DNA from: Aldrovandia affinis
Taxonomy: Eukaryota; Chordata; Actinopteri; Notacanthiformes; Halosauridae
DNA: 64,000 nt
Assembly (NCBI GenBank): GCA_029706075.1
Contig: JAINUG010000026.1
Coordinates: 7,396,674 to 7,460,673, forward strand
Direction: 5' to 3'
Made by a program: the position numbers and the translations under genes. The notes beneath the pieces are model-generated. The model did no database searches and had not been told where the DNA came from. It saw only the letters and a list, made by a program, of their open reading frames with translations. Positions 62,634-64,000 of the stretch are shown piece after piece (within the stretch, counting starts at the first letter, position 1; each line of letters opens with the position of its first letter).

Positions 62634-64000
62634 CTGGGAGGAGATAGCGAGAGAGAGAACGGCTTAAAATGACCAGCCCTGTTCAAATACAGTGTTTTAC
62701 TCATCACTTATAATTTTTTTGTATCGAAAAATATTTCAATACCACAACCTCAAAATGATTTAGGACAGGACACGTGTATTGATCTTAAGAAACCACAATT
62801 CCATCCTCTCAATTTAGTGAATTTCATAAAAATGATAAATGATGCATCCTGGACTTGCCTGCTTTGGTGGCTTCAGCGAGCATGGTTTTTAATTGCTGCA
62901 TGTTGGCAGCTTGGATACTTTGTGAACAATAACAGTACATTGTGGTTTTATTTGTGTTTTCAGTGTTGACGGCATAGCTTTCATTACAATATCAGCTGGT
63001 ACTGTGGGCTTGTGCAGACTGGTTAACAATTTATTCACTGATGCTATCAGGGAGCACAAGCAAGGGGGTACATCTCAGAGACACGCAATTGAAATTTCAC
63101 GATTTTACGGTCTCTCGCTTGTCATAGGAGGTCCAGTTCAGTGGACATATACGGTAGTTAGTGTATATGCACCCTGACCCTGACCAATGGTTGTGGGTTA
63201 AATCCCCATAGCAGAGGCTTAAATGGTACCAATTGCCTCTCTCCTTTATACCAAGCATTAAAAGCAATCAGTGGTGGCCGGTGAGCTACAGACAAGCAAG
63301 GCAGACTGACAGTGATTCTGAACCTGTTTTTCATGTTTTATAAGCCTGCCATTTGAAGTAACAATCACCCTTTAACCATCTGATTCCTTTATGTCCTAGT
63401 TATGTGTAATCTGGTGACCTTACCTTTGTGAACTTCACTTTAAACTATTTAATTATAGCTTAAACTTCAACTTAAAACCAATCAGTTTTCTCGCAATGAT
63501 TTCACAAGATGTGCATATGAACAGAACTACCTCATTAGGTTCAGATTAAGTTGTAGCGGGAGAAAAATGTGATTCTGTATTCATGAGATTCAACATTTAA
63601 CAATCATGCAGTTCTATACATCCAGGGCTGGATCTCCGCATAGGCCAACAAGGCCTCGGCCTAGGGCCCAAACGTCGCATGGGGCCCGGAATTATGGGGA
63701 AAATATTGGTTTAAATATGACAATAGGTTTTATTAAATGGCATGACTGGCAGAATTTGAACACAGTAACGCGTTTCAGATATTTCAGCTACGTTAAGCTG
63801 TCTCCCTCAGGTGGACATATGAAATCAAGCGTGGAACACTCAGTATTTCACTCTATTTCACACTATTTCACACAAGCAACGATATGATTAACGAATGTAC
63901 TCATTTAACTATAATTAATGAATTATGGTATTGCATTCTGAGCATGCTCCATCCTTAATCGTCAACTGTCTGTTGGATTGCATCTTGTTTCATATTGTTA
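62634..64000 (-). other. dnah7 intron upstream of the stalk exon
   Basis: No further dynein exon is recognisable. A possible hAT end begins at 63623. Confidence 0.55.
63623..64000 (+). mobile_element. Possible hAT-like element end (right side outside window)
   Basis: CAGGGCTGGATCTCCGCATA, then CGGCCTAGGGCCCAA resembles terminal sequences of fish hAT elements that begin CAGGGC and include CCTAGGGCCC. The other end would be beyond 64000, so it is not testable here. Confidence 0.35.

Overview
The window is teleost-type vertebrate nuclear DNA: split genes with GT-AG introns, fish Tc1/mariner and hAT elements, tRNA-derived SINEs, an L2/Rex1-like LINE, and long GA, TA and TG microsatellites. There are no operons, CRISPR arrays, rRNA genes or free-standing tRNA genes. 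One SINE at about 22.1 kb resembles the salmonid HpaI family. That hints at a protacanthopterygian fish but does not prove it.

Two host genes converge tail to tail. On the + strand are the last two coding exons (3364-3554 and 13128-13280) of a LIV-1-type zinc transporter that best fits slc39a10 (ZIP10). On the - strand are the last 21 coding exons (62633 down to 20657) of an axonemal inner-arm dynein heavy chain that best fits dnah7. The dynein part runs from the second helix of the microtubule-binding stalk through AAA5 and AAA6 to the C-terminal domain. All 21 exons join in phase, giving about 1,219 residues and a TAA stop. The same convergent pair is adjacent in human 2q32.3, so the order is an ancient vertebrate linkage.

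Layout. 1-3363: slc39a10 intron. 3364-3554: slc39a10 exon. 3.6-7.6 kb: a near-identical tandem duplication that carries a Tc1 element. 9.3-12.9 kb: a decayed LINE lodged inside a SINE. 12.9-13.1 kb: another SINE that stops 15 bp before the last slc39a10 exon. 13.28-20.5 kb: 3' flank or long 3' UTR, carrying a 3.68-kb DNA transposon (14341-18020) with 36-bp inverted ends, an apparent ATAT target duplication and a broken transposase-like gene of a family I cannot name. 20.5-20.6 kb: opposed poly(A) signals about 100 bp apart. 20.66-62.6 kb: dnah7 exons and introns. The introns hold a 47-bp minisatellite made of copies of a splice acceptor, a Tc1 element split by a SINE, a 2.2-kb hAT-like element with a nested MITE, deleted Tc1 elements, two perfect hairpins and a cluster of inverted-repeat elements near 59-60 kb. 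62.6-64 kb: intron upstream of the stalk exon.

The two genes do not share a pathway (zinc import; ciliary motility). Their link is positional. The most unusual item is the 3.68-kb transposon; the tandem duplication and the acceptor-derived minisatellite come next. All identities come from reading translations and recalled family motifs; no database search was run.
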